A program made the position numbers and the translations under genes. From NCBI GenBank assembly GCA_014526335.1, contig JACTAT010000037.1:11072214-11136213 (forward strand): a stretch of 64,000 bases of DNA. The letters are read 5' to 3'. The notes under the pieces were generated by a model. It made no database searches. It was not told the origin of the DNA and was given only the letters and a program-made list of their open reading frames with translations. The stretch is from Chrysaora quinquecirrha. Lineage: Eukaryota; Cnidaria; Scyphozoa; Semaeostomeae; Pelagiidae. Positions within the stretch are counted from its first letter, which is position 1, and the number at the start of each line of letters is the position of its first letter. Shown here in pieces: positions 47,353 to 58,381 of the stretch.

Positions 47353-50300
47353 TTAATTTCTTTGCTTCAGTACAATTTTCTCGTTCTGGTAATAGTCCAT
47401 CAAGTAATTGTAAAAGAAATGGGTGTGGAAGTTTTGATTGCATGCTGATCTCAGCCTTTGTCTATTTTTCCTGCTGTTCTCTGCTTCTTGGTAACTGGTC
47501 TTTACTGAATTTGCTTGAGAACAATTATCTACATCGTGATATAGACACAGTAGAGATTTATGTGGTTTCGAAGATGTATGAAAACGATCCCAAAGCACAT
47601 ATCTTCTCTGTTTCATTGAAATCGGGTGGATGAGTTCTTCAGTACAATGTTTAAAATCTCCCAGGCTTGTGAGGTACTCTGTGGGGAGGATTTCTGGCAC
47701 ATTCATACTCTAAAAAAGTTAAGATTTGTGTTAGAAACATTGCTCATGTAACTACGGCTGTATCTAACCATGTCTGGGTTGGAAGGCTAAACTAGTTTTC
47801 CCCAAGTCTCGAGATGCCCAAAGAAGCCCAACCCACAGGGTTAAACGCGGAATAAACGTATTTTTACATAAGAAACTAAAAAATGAACCCAGCACTGGAC
47901 ATATCTTAAATTGTTCAGAATTGTAGTACTGAAATGCTTGAATAAAAGAAGTAACACAGAAAAACTGTTCGCTATCTGAGGTGAAGAGTTTCCTAGGAAC
48001 AGAAATATCAGTATACTGGAGTTTCTTTAATTTTCGGCCATTAGCTAGATTGGATTTATGATATATTCATTTAGGATTTCTTGTAAAAAATACATGTAAT
48101 GCAAGAAGACCAGAGACAACCATACGCTACAAGCTGCATAAAATCAATCTCCGTAATAGGTTGATTCTGAAAGAAAGTATATCACATTTACCGTGCCAGG
48201 TTTCTTTTCTTGACTTGGGATCTCAAAGCATCCATCAAAATTTCCCCAAATCTTGCTTGTAATACCTGGCTCGCGAATATTTAGATGACGGACAAAGGTG
48301 CATGCAGTATCGCATATAAACGAAACAGGAGGAACTTTCAGAGATAGGTAAAGGTCGGCAGCATCACGCACAGATTCAGTCAGTATCATAAACTTTGAGG
48401 CTACTGTGCACTGACAAAAGAAGTATAATGATAATGATAATAAACCAACTGTGCGAAGAAGTCGAAAAAGGGAAATCAGTAAAAAATTAGACGAAACAGC
48501 TTCAATAACTGTTACGGTAAAGGATCTTACATTGTGTCTGCAAACAAAATGGTAGAAGCCACCAGTGTGGCCGGGTGAACAATTAAACCCATGACATGGC
48601 GATTTTCCAACCATGATGGTGGCATACAGGGCACGTAGATTTTGAAGAATCATCTCCTAAAAACAGAGCATTTATTTAATAAGTTTCTTCCTCAAAATGC
48701 TTAGCGAAAGAGAAAAAATCCATTGAGAAGTTGAAAATGAGAATTCCCCTACATCATACCTTAGATTTTGAAACTGTTGTCATTTTGCAATAACTAGCAA
48801 TTTCAAGCAAGGCTTCCTTGTCCATTTTCTCAAGGGAAGCAAGATTTATTTTCTTGCTCTCAAAAAGTTGTACCAGTAGAACAGGATCACCTGATGCAAT
48901 AATGAAATACTACATGAAAAAAAAATCCATAAAAATGAAAAGATATCATTAATGAGAAACCTTAATCTGGTGGACAATGCATACCATCCTTTCCATCGCT
49001 TTCCTTTGGAAGATACACACTCTTTTTATCCATTTCTGTATTTATCTCACATTTGCGTAGCGCAGGAGCTATGAGTGGAGGTACCTGGTTGACTCATATG
49101 TCAAAAGAAAGCAAATTGTTGGAGAATGAGCATTGTTCTACAAGTCGTAGTTTCACTTTGTCAAGCATGTTTTCGAGATGTCTGCTGTCCTCTGAAATGG
49201 GGAGAGATGGAGCTATCGTCTTCTTGTCTACCTGTGTAGGTAATAATCGGATGTTTAAGCAATTATATAATTGTGCTCCACATTAAATTGATAACTTTTT
49301 ATGTTCATTCTTTTATAATCTCATTTTGTGAGGGCAATTGTTCGCAAATTGTGGGAGACGCCTTCTGCATCTCTAATTTATAGTACTACAAAGAATTTGC
49401 AAGTACTTTTGCCCCTTTTATGGCGTCGTGTGGGGTGAGGGTCAAAAGACTACTTATAATAATGATTATACGAAATAGGCATGAGTTGGGATTGTGCTTT
49501 TTACCAGCAGCACGGGAATAAAAATGTCTTTTAAAATATAATGAAAGAAATATAAAAACCCAACACTCTGAAGTTGTAAGAAATTGAATTTGTTGAAGTT
49601 AGAAAGTGAAAGATATTAGATGATAAAGCTGATTCAGATGCAGACTCATTTTTTACGATTTATCCTAACTTCATTTAACAATAAGGAAAACTCTCGAAGG
49701 TGAACTAGGAGAAGGGTGTGGCCTGGATACGCTCCCTGATCACATACCTCGTTTAAACAGCAACAGTTTTTTTCATTTCCATCACCAAGGTAAAGTTCAC
49801 CTACTACTCCACAAATGCCACATATAACATTGTCCATACTTCGCTCTGTCATTGATTCGAAAACAAAAAAACCTTTGTATAATGTTCTGCCATACAACTC
49901 GATGGCTTCATCGGTAGGTCTATTTTCCTGAATAAAAGTTCTTATTGTAAATAACACTGGAGTTGCAATAGTCAAGATAGTAATTGAAATCGAAATCACA
50001 AAAATGGGGAAAAAACAATGCTCACTTCATCTATTGTTAGCGACAGAGTCTTGAGCGTCATGTCAATGAAATGACCGACTGGGATGCCTTTCTTTAATGA
50101 TTCTCTCTATCCGATGAGAATAGCTAGCTCAACGAGAAACTTGTTGCAGATATTGAAGAGTCCTGCAGGATATTTAAAAGATATGTTCTGCCATTAAAAT
50201 TCATCACTTCAATTCAAAACCAGCATTTAGTGATTTAACATATGCTTGAAGCCTGCCGTTAAATTTGACCTATTTTGGACCGGTAAGAAAAGACAGTAGG

Positions 50301-51633
50301 AGTGGTAGGAATGTCATTAAAGCATGCAGCAATGACATAAAAGATAATGCAAACAAACTACAGATAATACCTGCTTCGTATGGAAAGACATGATTAACAG
50401 CCTTGCAAGATGAACTCTGGCAAATATTTACTTTGATGGTACATTTTTCAAATGGTTCCTGGTGACTTAGCAGAATGCCGTTTCCTTCTTTTGCAACGAC
50501 CCCTCTTGGAAAAACTGCATCACCAAGAAGAGAATAACACAAAAGGCACTGCGTCTCGGCTGGTGCAAAACACAAGATCATGTCTGGATGCTGAGGTTGC
50601 AATATTGACTTTAGATAACACATTGGTATAGCATACGGTAGACTTCTTCTCATCTGGAGCTAAAAAAACAAATGATGTTATAAGATGACAAATTCTTGAC
50701 AGATTCAGAATGGTGGTCTTAAAATGAAGAATGATTGGAAATGAGACTAGCAAAATATCTAGAAACCTTCAAAGTAGATGAACGCTGAAGGGTTATGCCT
50801 TCCAAATCTTCCTCCCAACTTAATTGATAAGCTTTACTCTTAACTTCATTTCTGGTCTCTTCAGAGCTGGGTGTATTGACGACATCATTGCTTTTACTCG
50901 CCTGGGGATAAATTCCTTCTTTTAATTGCCTTGCCAGTAGAGTATAATGAGTGTGGAGGCACATTGACAGTGTTCCCCCATGTTTTAGACGATCACGCCT
51001 GCCCTTGCATGCCGCAGAGTTGCATTGAAGAATTTTTTTCTTATCGTTTACGGCCACATGTACATACCCCATTGGATCAGTTGCTGAGTCTGCACCCATG
51101 ACGGCATAAGATCTATTTGATACTTTTACAACTGTCGGCATATTCTGTCTTTGCTGTTGTTTCATTCTATTTCTTATGCCCAGATCAGGACTGAAGCGGT
51201 CGACTTCTTCCTCGGAAAAGGACAATGAATACAAAGGCTGCTCTCTCTTTTTGGCGAGCATTAGATGTCTGCATGTAAATTGGTCTATCTTTCCACTAGC
51301 TAGAAGACTGCTACGAACACCTTTACAGTCCGATTGATAGCAAAGCCTCTCGTTCGCACGATCACTATACAGGACAAAAACCCTCGTATCACGTCCAGTT
51401 GTGCGACACGATAGCAACTCAATTGCTGAATCGTCGGTACCATATCTGAAAACGACAACGCAGTGCGCAGACACATCATCTGTTGGTTGTTTCTCTTTGA
51501 AAGAGCCACCAAGTTCTGTTCCACATCCACATACCTTGGGCTTCTTTTTTGCCGGGTAACTGGTCTTGCACGAGGGACAAGTTGAAAAACCACGTTTGGT
51601 AGCATTTGATAATAAACCTGTGAACACGGCCAT
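47353..51633 (-). pseudogene. KDZ-type transposase, nine exons, two nonsense codons
   Basis: Nine exons join in phase with GT-AG introns: 51633-50767, 50659-50371, 50162-50026, 49927-49748, 49231-48985, 48890-48760, 48656-48531, 48410-48192 and 47709-47353, making exactly 851 codons. The N-terminus has Cys clusters (CPSCKTSYP, CGCG) and a SWIM-like CYQSDCKG...TCRHL, present twice in related form. Exon 2 has ETQCLLC and further Cys pairs, exon 4 ESMTERSMDNVICGICG, exon 7 GGFYHFVCRH and exon 8 ICDTACTFVRHL with the candidate catalytic Asp. Exon 9 has WDRFH, NCSQANSVKTSYQE and a C-terminal YYQNE. This order matches the cysteine-cluster KDZ transposases related to HMG-box protein 3-like proteins, as I know the family. 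TAG at 50107-50109 and TGA at 49094-49096 interrupt it, so this copy is probably dead. Confidence 0.7.
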
Positions 51634-51659
51634 GGCTTACACAATACTGAATGCACTGT

Positions 51660-52357
51660 TGAACGTCGAAAAGGCGAAATTTCCGATACATCAATGTTTA
51701 TGTTCTTAAAGTGGAAACAGGAAAAGTCTCATCAGCCGCCAGGTCAAAGTGGCAACCCAGCGACAAATAAATACCAGGCTTATATTTCATCAACACTATG
51801 TTCATTCATTGATATGAGTTTTAAGGAAAGAAAGGTGGTCTTCAGAGACAGATAGGGTTTAAGAAAAAGTTTTTCTTTCATTGCCGTTTACTTTAAACTT
51901 AAAATTTTCATTTTTATTTCCTTTTTTGCTTCAAAGAGAAAAGCCCAAGACAAGACAAGGCATTTGCAATCAAATCTATAAATTAGTAATATTTGACATA
52001 TGTGTACCTTCTCCGAAGATTAAAAATGGCATTAAAGACAGTGGCCCATTTCTCGTTATCGCATAACGAAACTTTCCTTGATGGAAGCAACCAAGGAAAA
52101 AAAGTAGGTACGAGAAGTGAAAGAGTAATAAAAACAACAAGCGAAATCAATAACAATGTGGTTCTTAATGCTATTTCATATAGATTCAACTTATCAAAAA
52201 TTATGTCTTTATTTTGGAACTCCAATCTGATAGAAGTGAAAAGATGTTTAAGGACAATGAAAACGTTTAAAAATTTCAAATGAACACGTGCCACGCAACG
52301 TATCCATTATCACATTATCACATATTGTGGCATTCAGAACTCTCTTGTTTATGGCAT
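51660..52357. other. Upstream region of the transposase gene
   Basis: Presumed promoter side of the minus-strand transposase. A convincing TATA box was not found. A plus-strand frame (51993-52283) and a minus-strand one overlap each other, and neither shows a domain. Confidence 0.35.
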
Positions 52358-53730
52358 ATGGCACGCCAAACCGGTCAAACGGTATCAGAATTTTTTGTCA
52401 AGGGTAAAAAATGTTGTTTACCATCGGAACATATTGCTGACATTCAGAATTTGAATTAACTGATTGAATTTCTTGGTAACTGTCTAAAATTGTTGATCAC
52501 AGTCTTTTTTAAAAATCAAAAATCGTTATCTTTAATATCAGAATTCTTAATTTTTTGATATCACAATTCTTGACTTTTGACATCACAATTCTTATTTTTG
52601 ATATCACAATTCTTTATTTTTGTTAACACAAATCTTGATTTTTTATATCAGAATTCTAATTCGATTTCGATTTCGATTACGAGGTTTGAAGAAATTCTAC
52701 ACAAAGCACTCGAGGGCTCGAGGTGCCAAGCACATCCTTGGAAGACACTGCACTGCACTGCCAGACTGCACATGCTGACATATTCGAATAAGTGAGAGTC
52801 ATGACCACGTGGATGAAAATGCTCATTTTTGGAAGCCTTCTGTACGAAGGTAGATGCCAGGAAGACCTCCAGCAGTTTTTTATTTTGCTGCAGAGTGTAG
52901 ATTATTGGAGAGAACTGAAAGAGCTGTTCCATTGAGTGATATGAACACTGGAAATTATGGACATGGACACAGACGCATAGAGAGATATGTGCAAATTATA
53001 TTAGCGATGATCAGCCTTTTGGTAGCAAATGGACCCATAGAATTGCTCAACTCTTTCAGAATCTGGAAGAAAATCTTACCTCATATTTTCACTCACTTGG
53101 GTACATGATTGCAACATGTTCAAAGCAGGTACTGATCTCTCTGATAACAATAATTTTGCCTCTCCAAAGGAAAGTTCGACAGGTGGACGGCATAGATATA
53201 AGATAGGTTCAGAGATGATATCGTCTTTGAAAGAGTTGGGATTCTCATTGGGTTGACATGACCAGGTTTTTCGGAGTTAGTGAAAGCACAATTAGAAGAA
53301 GACGTGATGAATTTGGAATAGGCTTACATCAGGCTACTCAGACATCAGTGACGACAATCTGGACAATCAAATCAAAGATAACCGAATTTCAAAAATTGGC
53401 AAAAATCAAGATTTGTGATATCAAAAATAAATAATTCTGATATAAAAAATCAAGATTTGTGTTATCAAAAATAAAGAATTGTGATATCAAAAATAAGAAT
53501 TGTGATGTCAAAAGTCAAGAATTGTGATATCAAAAAATTAAGACTTCTGATATTAAAGATAACGATTTTTGATTTTTAAAAAAGACTGTGATCAACAATT
53601 TTAGACAGTTACCAAGAAATTCAGTCAGTTAATTCAAATTCTGAATGTCAGCAATATGTTCCGATGGTAAACAACATTTTTTACCCTTGACAAAAAATTC
53701 TGATATCTTTTGAATGGTTTGGCATGCCAT
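52358..53730. mobile_element. 1.37-kb element with 300-bp terminal inverted repeats
   Basis: Starts ATGGCACGCCAAACC and ends with its near-complement GGTTTGGCATGCCAT. The arms (about 52358-52657 and 53430-53730) are almost identical in inverse orientation and rich in gatatcacaattctt. The centre is different in composition and contains the frame GVSESTIRRRRDEFGI (near 53270-53320), a helix-turn-helix of the kind found at the N-terminus of some DDE/integrase-like proteins, plus unrelated broken frames. The centre therefore looks like a captured or degraded gene fragment. Non-autonomous. No clear target duplication was found. Confidence 0.75.
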
Positions 53731-55979
53731 AGTTGTTCAATGAATTTAATTGTAACTCCTTACATTGTTAGTTATAGATCATTTCGGTAGAATTTAAATT
53801 TCTCGAAATTGCAAGATATCAATCTTTCGATGCATAAATCGTACCACCAATTTCATTTTTTGCGGTCAAAGCCTTTAAGTAGTCTACCTGATCACAAAAT
53901 TAATTTAACTGATCTGGTTAAATTTCTCACCTTTCGTCTGTGGCACTTGCATGAAAATATAACTAAATTTTTCACTCATATAAACTATAGTAAGCATTTG
54001 TACACTGTATTTTATGATGTGTTTGTGAGTAACCATGGTCAACATTCCATTGCTCCAACTCAGGTAACAAAGTTTGCCCGCACTTACCAATGCACCATTA
54101 CTTCTAGTTTTTAGGTTTTTAGATTTAAGAGCTCATCCATATTGCACTTATTCTTCGTGAAAAAGAACTTTAGGATAAATTTTACAAATTATACATCTAC
54201 AATACAGCAAAAGCTCTATGTTTGATGAAATTACTGAAGCTAATTATTGAATCCTTGCATTTAAGACAATTTGACAAATCACGTTGTTCATTGGATAAAA
54301 ACCTAGTTTCTGAATATTCGTATCATATTTAGAACTAAAAATTTCTTATTTAATGGGTTCTTAGAAATTTCCTTCAAACTCAATCTATAACACCAAAAAT
54401 TTAATTCTTTCCAAAGGGTGGAAACAGCAAATAGGTCAGGAAATAGGTCATGATATGTAGGTCTGAGAATTTTAGAAGATAAGTTCCTAATACTTTGTTT
54501 CAACAATTCTTCTCTGGTGTAAAGAGTTGATCTTAATTATAGATGTTTTGAAATTGTGTTGGTGTTGTTCAAAAACTTTCTTCCAATCTGAGGGTTTCTA
54601 TGTACATTCACATTACTTATACACATGTTTCTTATACACATGTTTCTTATAAATAAGAACATGTTTTTGTAATTAGACTATGTACATTCAGCAGCACTTC
54701 ATAAGTTGAACAGAAACAAATTATAAGTTTTCAGTCTGAAATACTCATTAAATACATACTTGCATACAGTTTTCTTTGTTTAAGCAGGCAAGTTATGGGC
54801 AGAAGTCATGTTGTTGGGGCCTGGTATTTAAAATACAGTTGAATAAAATCTTACCTCTTAACTAGGTATAAATTTGTGAAATTAAAATCTAAAAAGCTAA
54901 TTATCTCGATTTCGACCTGTCCTTGAATAATAAATTAATTGTCCATGGTTAACTACACAACTATAATTTCTGTCCTTGTTTTGGTTTAAAAGTGTGCCAA
55001 TTACCATACATTATCTAAGCAATACATTCTATATATGTTATAGGTAAGTTTTTTTCCAAAGTCATTGAACTAGCTATTTGGAGAAGTCTATAAACAGTAC
55101 GATCTGAGAGAATCTATATTTCTGTGATGCTGAAATGTTCTGTGCAAGTGGGAAGTGAAGCCATCTTGAGAGTATCTCAATTTCTGTAGATTCACCATGA
55201 AAGCAAAGTTGATACAACTCGTAGACTGCAAAATATGAATAATTGGTATTACTGAAAATAGGAAAAATTGTTAAGGTGTAGAGTTTTCTACTTTATTTCA
55301 TCATTACGCCACTGAGATAGTTTGAGGTTTTTATCATTATGTCATTCACATGTTACATAATTTTAAATCATAAATAAAAAGCAGAAATGAGAGGCTGTTA
55401 TGTTTACATCAGTGGATGGAAGCAAGCCTTTCCTTCAGATGTTAAGCCTACATTTATCATGGTTGTAACGAGTATAATTGAAATCGGAATTGTGAAATAT
55501 GCTATTGTCATTTTCAGTTGATGATTCCAAAAGATTGAAAGGGCAACATCTTTTCAATACTGCATCTCAAGTCCCTGTTCCTTCGATCATTGTGGTTAGG
55601 CCTACCATGAGAATGTCGCTTGTATTTTATAATGGCCCATAAATGAGAGAACAGAATTAAAAATGATACAGACCTACACTACAGACATGGGGAATCAAGG
55701 ACAACGTCTCGACTCCACCATCGTTGTTAGCCTTACAGCCGGCCAGGGGTTTGTCAAAAGGTGTATCAGCTAAATTAAAGGGTCCATATTATGCAAGTTT
55801 AACAATTAAGTCCCTGTAATTTAAAATGCCTTTAGAAATACCGAAGATACAGTGATAATATGAGGTTTACGATGCCTACCATCCAGCATCAGCATATCAA
55901 CTACGAGGCCCAGGCCGTCTCTCTGCCACCATTGCCTAGGCCTGCTAAGGTAAAGGTCCCATTTTGACAAACAGAGTTT
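53731..55979. other. AT-rich region without supported gene
   Basis: Only short frames without domains are present (for example 53809-54114, plus). A small tandem repeat, cttatacacatgttt, occurs at 54617-54650. No RNA gene is visible. Confidence 0.45.
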
Positions 55980-56158
55980 TAGACAACAGCAACACACACT
56001 CAGCAAGACGAGACTGTGATTGGTCTAATATGTGGCGATTCCTCCACTCAGGCAATAGTCAGCCAATCAGCGTAGATGTTGCCCTCGAGACTGAGGGGCT
56101 CCCCTCTCAAGTGAACCAGCCAATCACAGTCGCTGTTAGATTCAGTTAGTCACTACTG
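55980..56158. other. Right subterminal region of the giant transposon with three CCAAT boxes
   Basis: gtgattggtc near 56014, gccaatcagc near 56062 and gccaatcacag near 56120 give three CCAAT boxes within 110 bp of the right end. The last is part of the imperfect terminal inverted repeat and matches ATTGG at the left end. They may be binding sites for a host factor or the transposase. Confidence 0.5.
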
Positions 56159-56991
56159 GATCTTGTTGATATGACGCATTTGAAAAAAGAAAACGACAAC
56201 ATTACATTCCTCTTATGCTGTATTGATACTTTTAGCAAGGATGCATGGGTAAAACCTCTAAAAAGAAAAACTGCTACATAAATTGTCAATGCGTTTAAAG
56301 AAATTTTATCCGAAAGAAAACCTAAAAGGTACGATCTGACAAAGGCAGCGAGTTTATAAACAAAGAATTCCAAGCTTTGTTGAAGAAAAACGATATTGGG
56401 TTTTACACAGCAAATAATGAAGTAAACGCAGCAATTGTTGAATGCTTTAACAGAACATTAAAAGGACGAATGTATAGTTACTTTACAGCACAAAATACTT
56501 TGAGATACATTGATAATTTGCAAGATTTTGTCAACTCATACAATAATACATATCACAGATCGATTGGTATGAGACCTTCTGAAGTCAACCAAGACAATGT
56601 CGACACTGTTCGAAAAAGACTGTTTAAAAAAGAAACCAGAAAAAATAAAAAGCTTTTCAAAACTGGAGATTATGTAAGATTGAGTTTGAAAAAGAGAATG
56701 TTTAAGAAAGGTTACTTGCAAAATTATACTGAAGAAATATTCAAGATCAGTAAAGTCTTTAAAGAAAGATATCCAGTAATGTATGAAATTGAAGATCTAC
56801 AAGCTGAAAAGATAGTTGATCCTTTCTATAAAGAAGAGCTACAACGTGTGTATCTTCCAAAAACATTTGTTGTCGAGCAAGTGTTGAAAACTAAGAAGAA
56901 GAGGGGCAAAAACTTCTATTTAATCAGATGGAGAGGCTATCCTTCCCAATTTGATGAGTGGGTAGCTGAAAGTCAATTGGAGACAATATGA
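56159..56991 (+). pseudogene. Maverick integrase, 3' part with chromodomain
   Basis: Resumes at the second GATCTTGT with DLVDMTHLKKE, the first catalytic Asp and following strand of the integrase core. A TAA near 56280 and a frame change near 56330 interrupt the core. Afterwards the frame is open to 56991. SDKGSEF (second Asp) spans the frame-change region, and AAIVECFNRTLKGR contains the catalytic Glu. The C-terminus carries a chromodomain-like YLIRWRGYPSQFDEWV, typical of Maverick integrases and used to target chromatin. Its TGA overlaps the next ATG (ATGA, 56988-56991). It is broken independently of the big insertion. Confidence 0.85.
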
Positions 56992-58022
56992 TTGATGAAG
57001 AATTCGATTTGGTTCTTCCTTCGGGATTTGCTACCGATAGAATGAAATTAGTAGATTTCACAGTTGATTTACCTCACGTATTTCAATTAAACAACAAGAG
57101 AAAGTGGGAAATGGCATTGTTACAAATGACCTTGCCGGATAGAGGAGAAAAATGACTGCAAGATCAATATTGGTTTTCAATAGCAAATGAGTATGTAACA
57201 GTCACGGATGAAGAGGGAAAATTGATTGATTGGGGTATAAATGATTTTTTTCAGGAAAAAATCTACCTTGATAAAGAAATTATTGAAACACGTGATAATT
57301 CTCTCATGTATTATGAATTCAAAAGGCTTTTCAATGACAGGGTATTGAATTTCGCTGAGTTTGGTTATGAGTTGAAAAACATGTTATCAGTATCATTGAT
57401 TGATGGAAAGATACAGTTTGAAATGAAAGACGATTTGAAATCATTGGGATATTCAACATATCACGGTAAAACGATGAAATTTACCAGTGCACTTCTCATG
57501 AAATTTTCAAGACCTTTGGCACATTTCCTTGGTTTGGAAGATCAAATGAATAACACATTGCCAAATGGTTCAACATTAACATACTTTGAATACAAGACTT
57601 CTGACAGTATACAACCTCACCAGGCTATGTAGCTGATTGTATATAAGAAGAAGGCAGATGGAGATCCGTTAACTGGAGGAAAGATCAACTGTTTGAGTAG
57701 AATAAAGGATGGTGTTCATTTAAATGAACATACATCTATAAATATAGAATGTGATCTATTGGAAAGCAATTATCTTGGTGGTATTTAGAAAAGGCGAGTT
57801 TTGAGAAAACTAACATTTTACGATACAGATCTCGATAAATATGTTAGATATTATGCTCCAAAGAATATAATTTTCACACCATTGGAGAGGTTGCAGTTTC
57901 AACAAATTCCAATACGATTGGTAGATGATGATGGGAATCTTATAAAATTAACATCTCTCTATTCTGCAAAGCAATATATTGGAGAAACATCACTAACAGT
58001 AAGAATTAGGCTGGTAATATGA
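56988..58022 (+). pseudogene. Penton-like/minor capsid paralogue, three in-frame stops
   Basis: One reading frame of 345 codons from ATG 56988 to TGA 58022 is interrupted by TGA 57153-57155, TAG 57630-57632 and TAG 57786-57788, without frameshifts. The start (DLVLPSGFATDR, then NNKRKWEMALLQMTLP) parallels the start of the gene at 58374 (GKWEVALAEM), and both have mid-protein LxxFLG or LCKLFGF segments. I infer that it is a paralogous capsid vertex or penton-like protein. It overlaps the integrase stop and the next start (ATGA) on either side. Confidence 0.5.
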
Positions 58023-58381
58023 ATGTAACTTTAAATAATAGACATGTAAATTTTGTTAATCCACTTCCAGAGGATACAAGTTGGAAATGTAGCATGATTG
58101 CTTGTACGCTATATCGAAAAGAAAAAGATGAGAATGAAAAAGTGTTTGCTGTTTGTTGTGATTTCATTATAAGTAAGGATGCTGTTCCTCTATTGGGTCT
58201 AGTTATTGACGATTCGCAATCGATTCATAGATCAACTATAAATCCTGCATCGTATAGAGTAACAAGATCTCATATAAAATCATTTGATATTAAAATCATC
58301 AACTGGGAAACGTTGGAAGATATATCGGATAAATTTGAAGACAATTGTCAGATTGACTTGTTTTTCAGCAAAGATGATTAA
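58019..58381 (+). CDS. Unrecognised 120-aa Maverick protein
   Basis: Open and intact, starting at an ATG that overlaps the previous stop (ATGA). Beta-rich in appearance (WKCSMIACTLYRKEKDENEK, then VFAVCCDFIISKDAVPLLGL). Ends SKDD, overlapping the next gene by 8 bp. No catalytic motif or membrane segment. It lies inside the capsid gene cluster, so a structural or assembly role is plausible but unproven. Confidence 0.6.
   Translation: MNVTLNNRHVNFVNPLPEDTSWKCSMIACTLYRKEKDENEKVFAVCCDFIISKDAVPLLGLVIDDSQSIHRSTINPASYRVTRSHIKSFDIKIINWETLEDISDKFEDNCQIDLFFSKDD

Larger units (their letters stand above)
13767..56158. mobile_element. Giant (42.4 kb) KDZ-type DNA transposon with nested insertions
   Basis: The segment is bounded by the 8-bp direct repeat GATCTTGT. 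Its ends are imperfect inverted repeats: the left end reads TGACAAACTGAT from 13773 and the right end, reverse-complemented, reads TGACTAACTGA in the same offset. By eye about 65% of 48 columns match with one gap, including ATTGG at the same place, but the outermost six bases do not match. It encodes, all on the minus strand, a KDZ-type transposase, a P-loop ATPase and a PHD-finger protein. Several MITEs, a foldback element and a five-fold 4-kb tandem array have enlarged it. That it moved as a single unit is inferred from the direct repeat and the continuity of the integrase. Confidence 0.65.

Noticed and set aside
8974..58022. Alternative genetic code reading stops as amino acids
   Set aside because: All three stop types appear inside frames, true ends also use them, and frameshifts coexist; decay is simpler.
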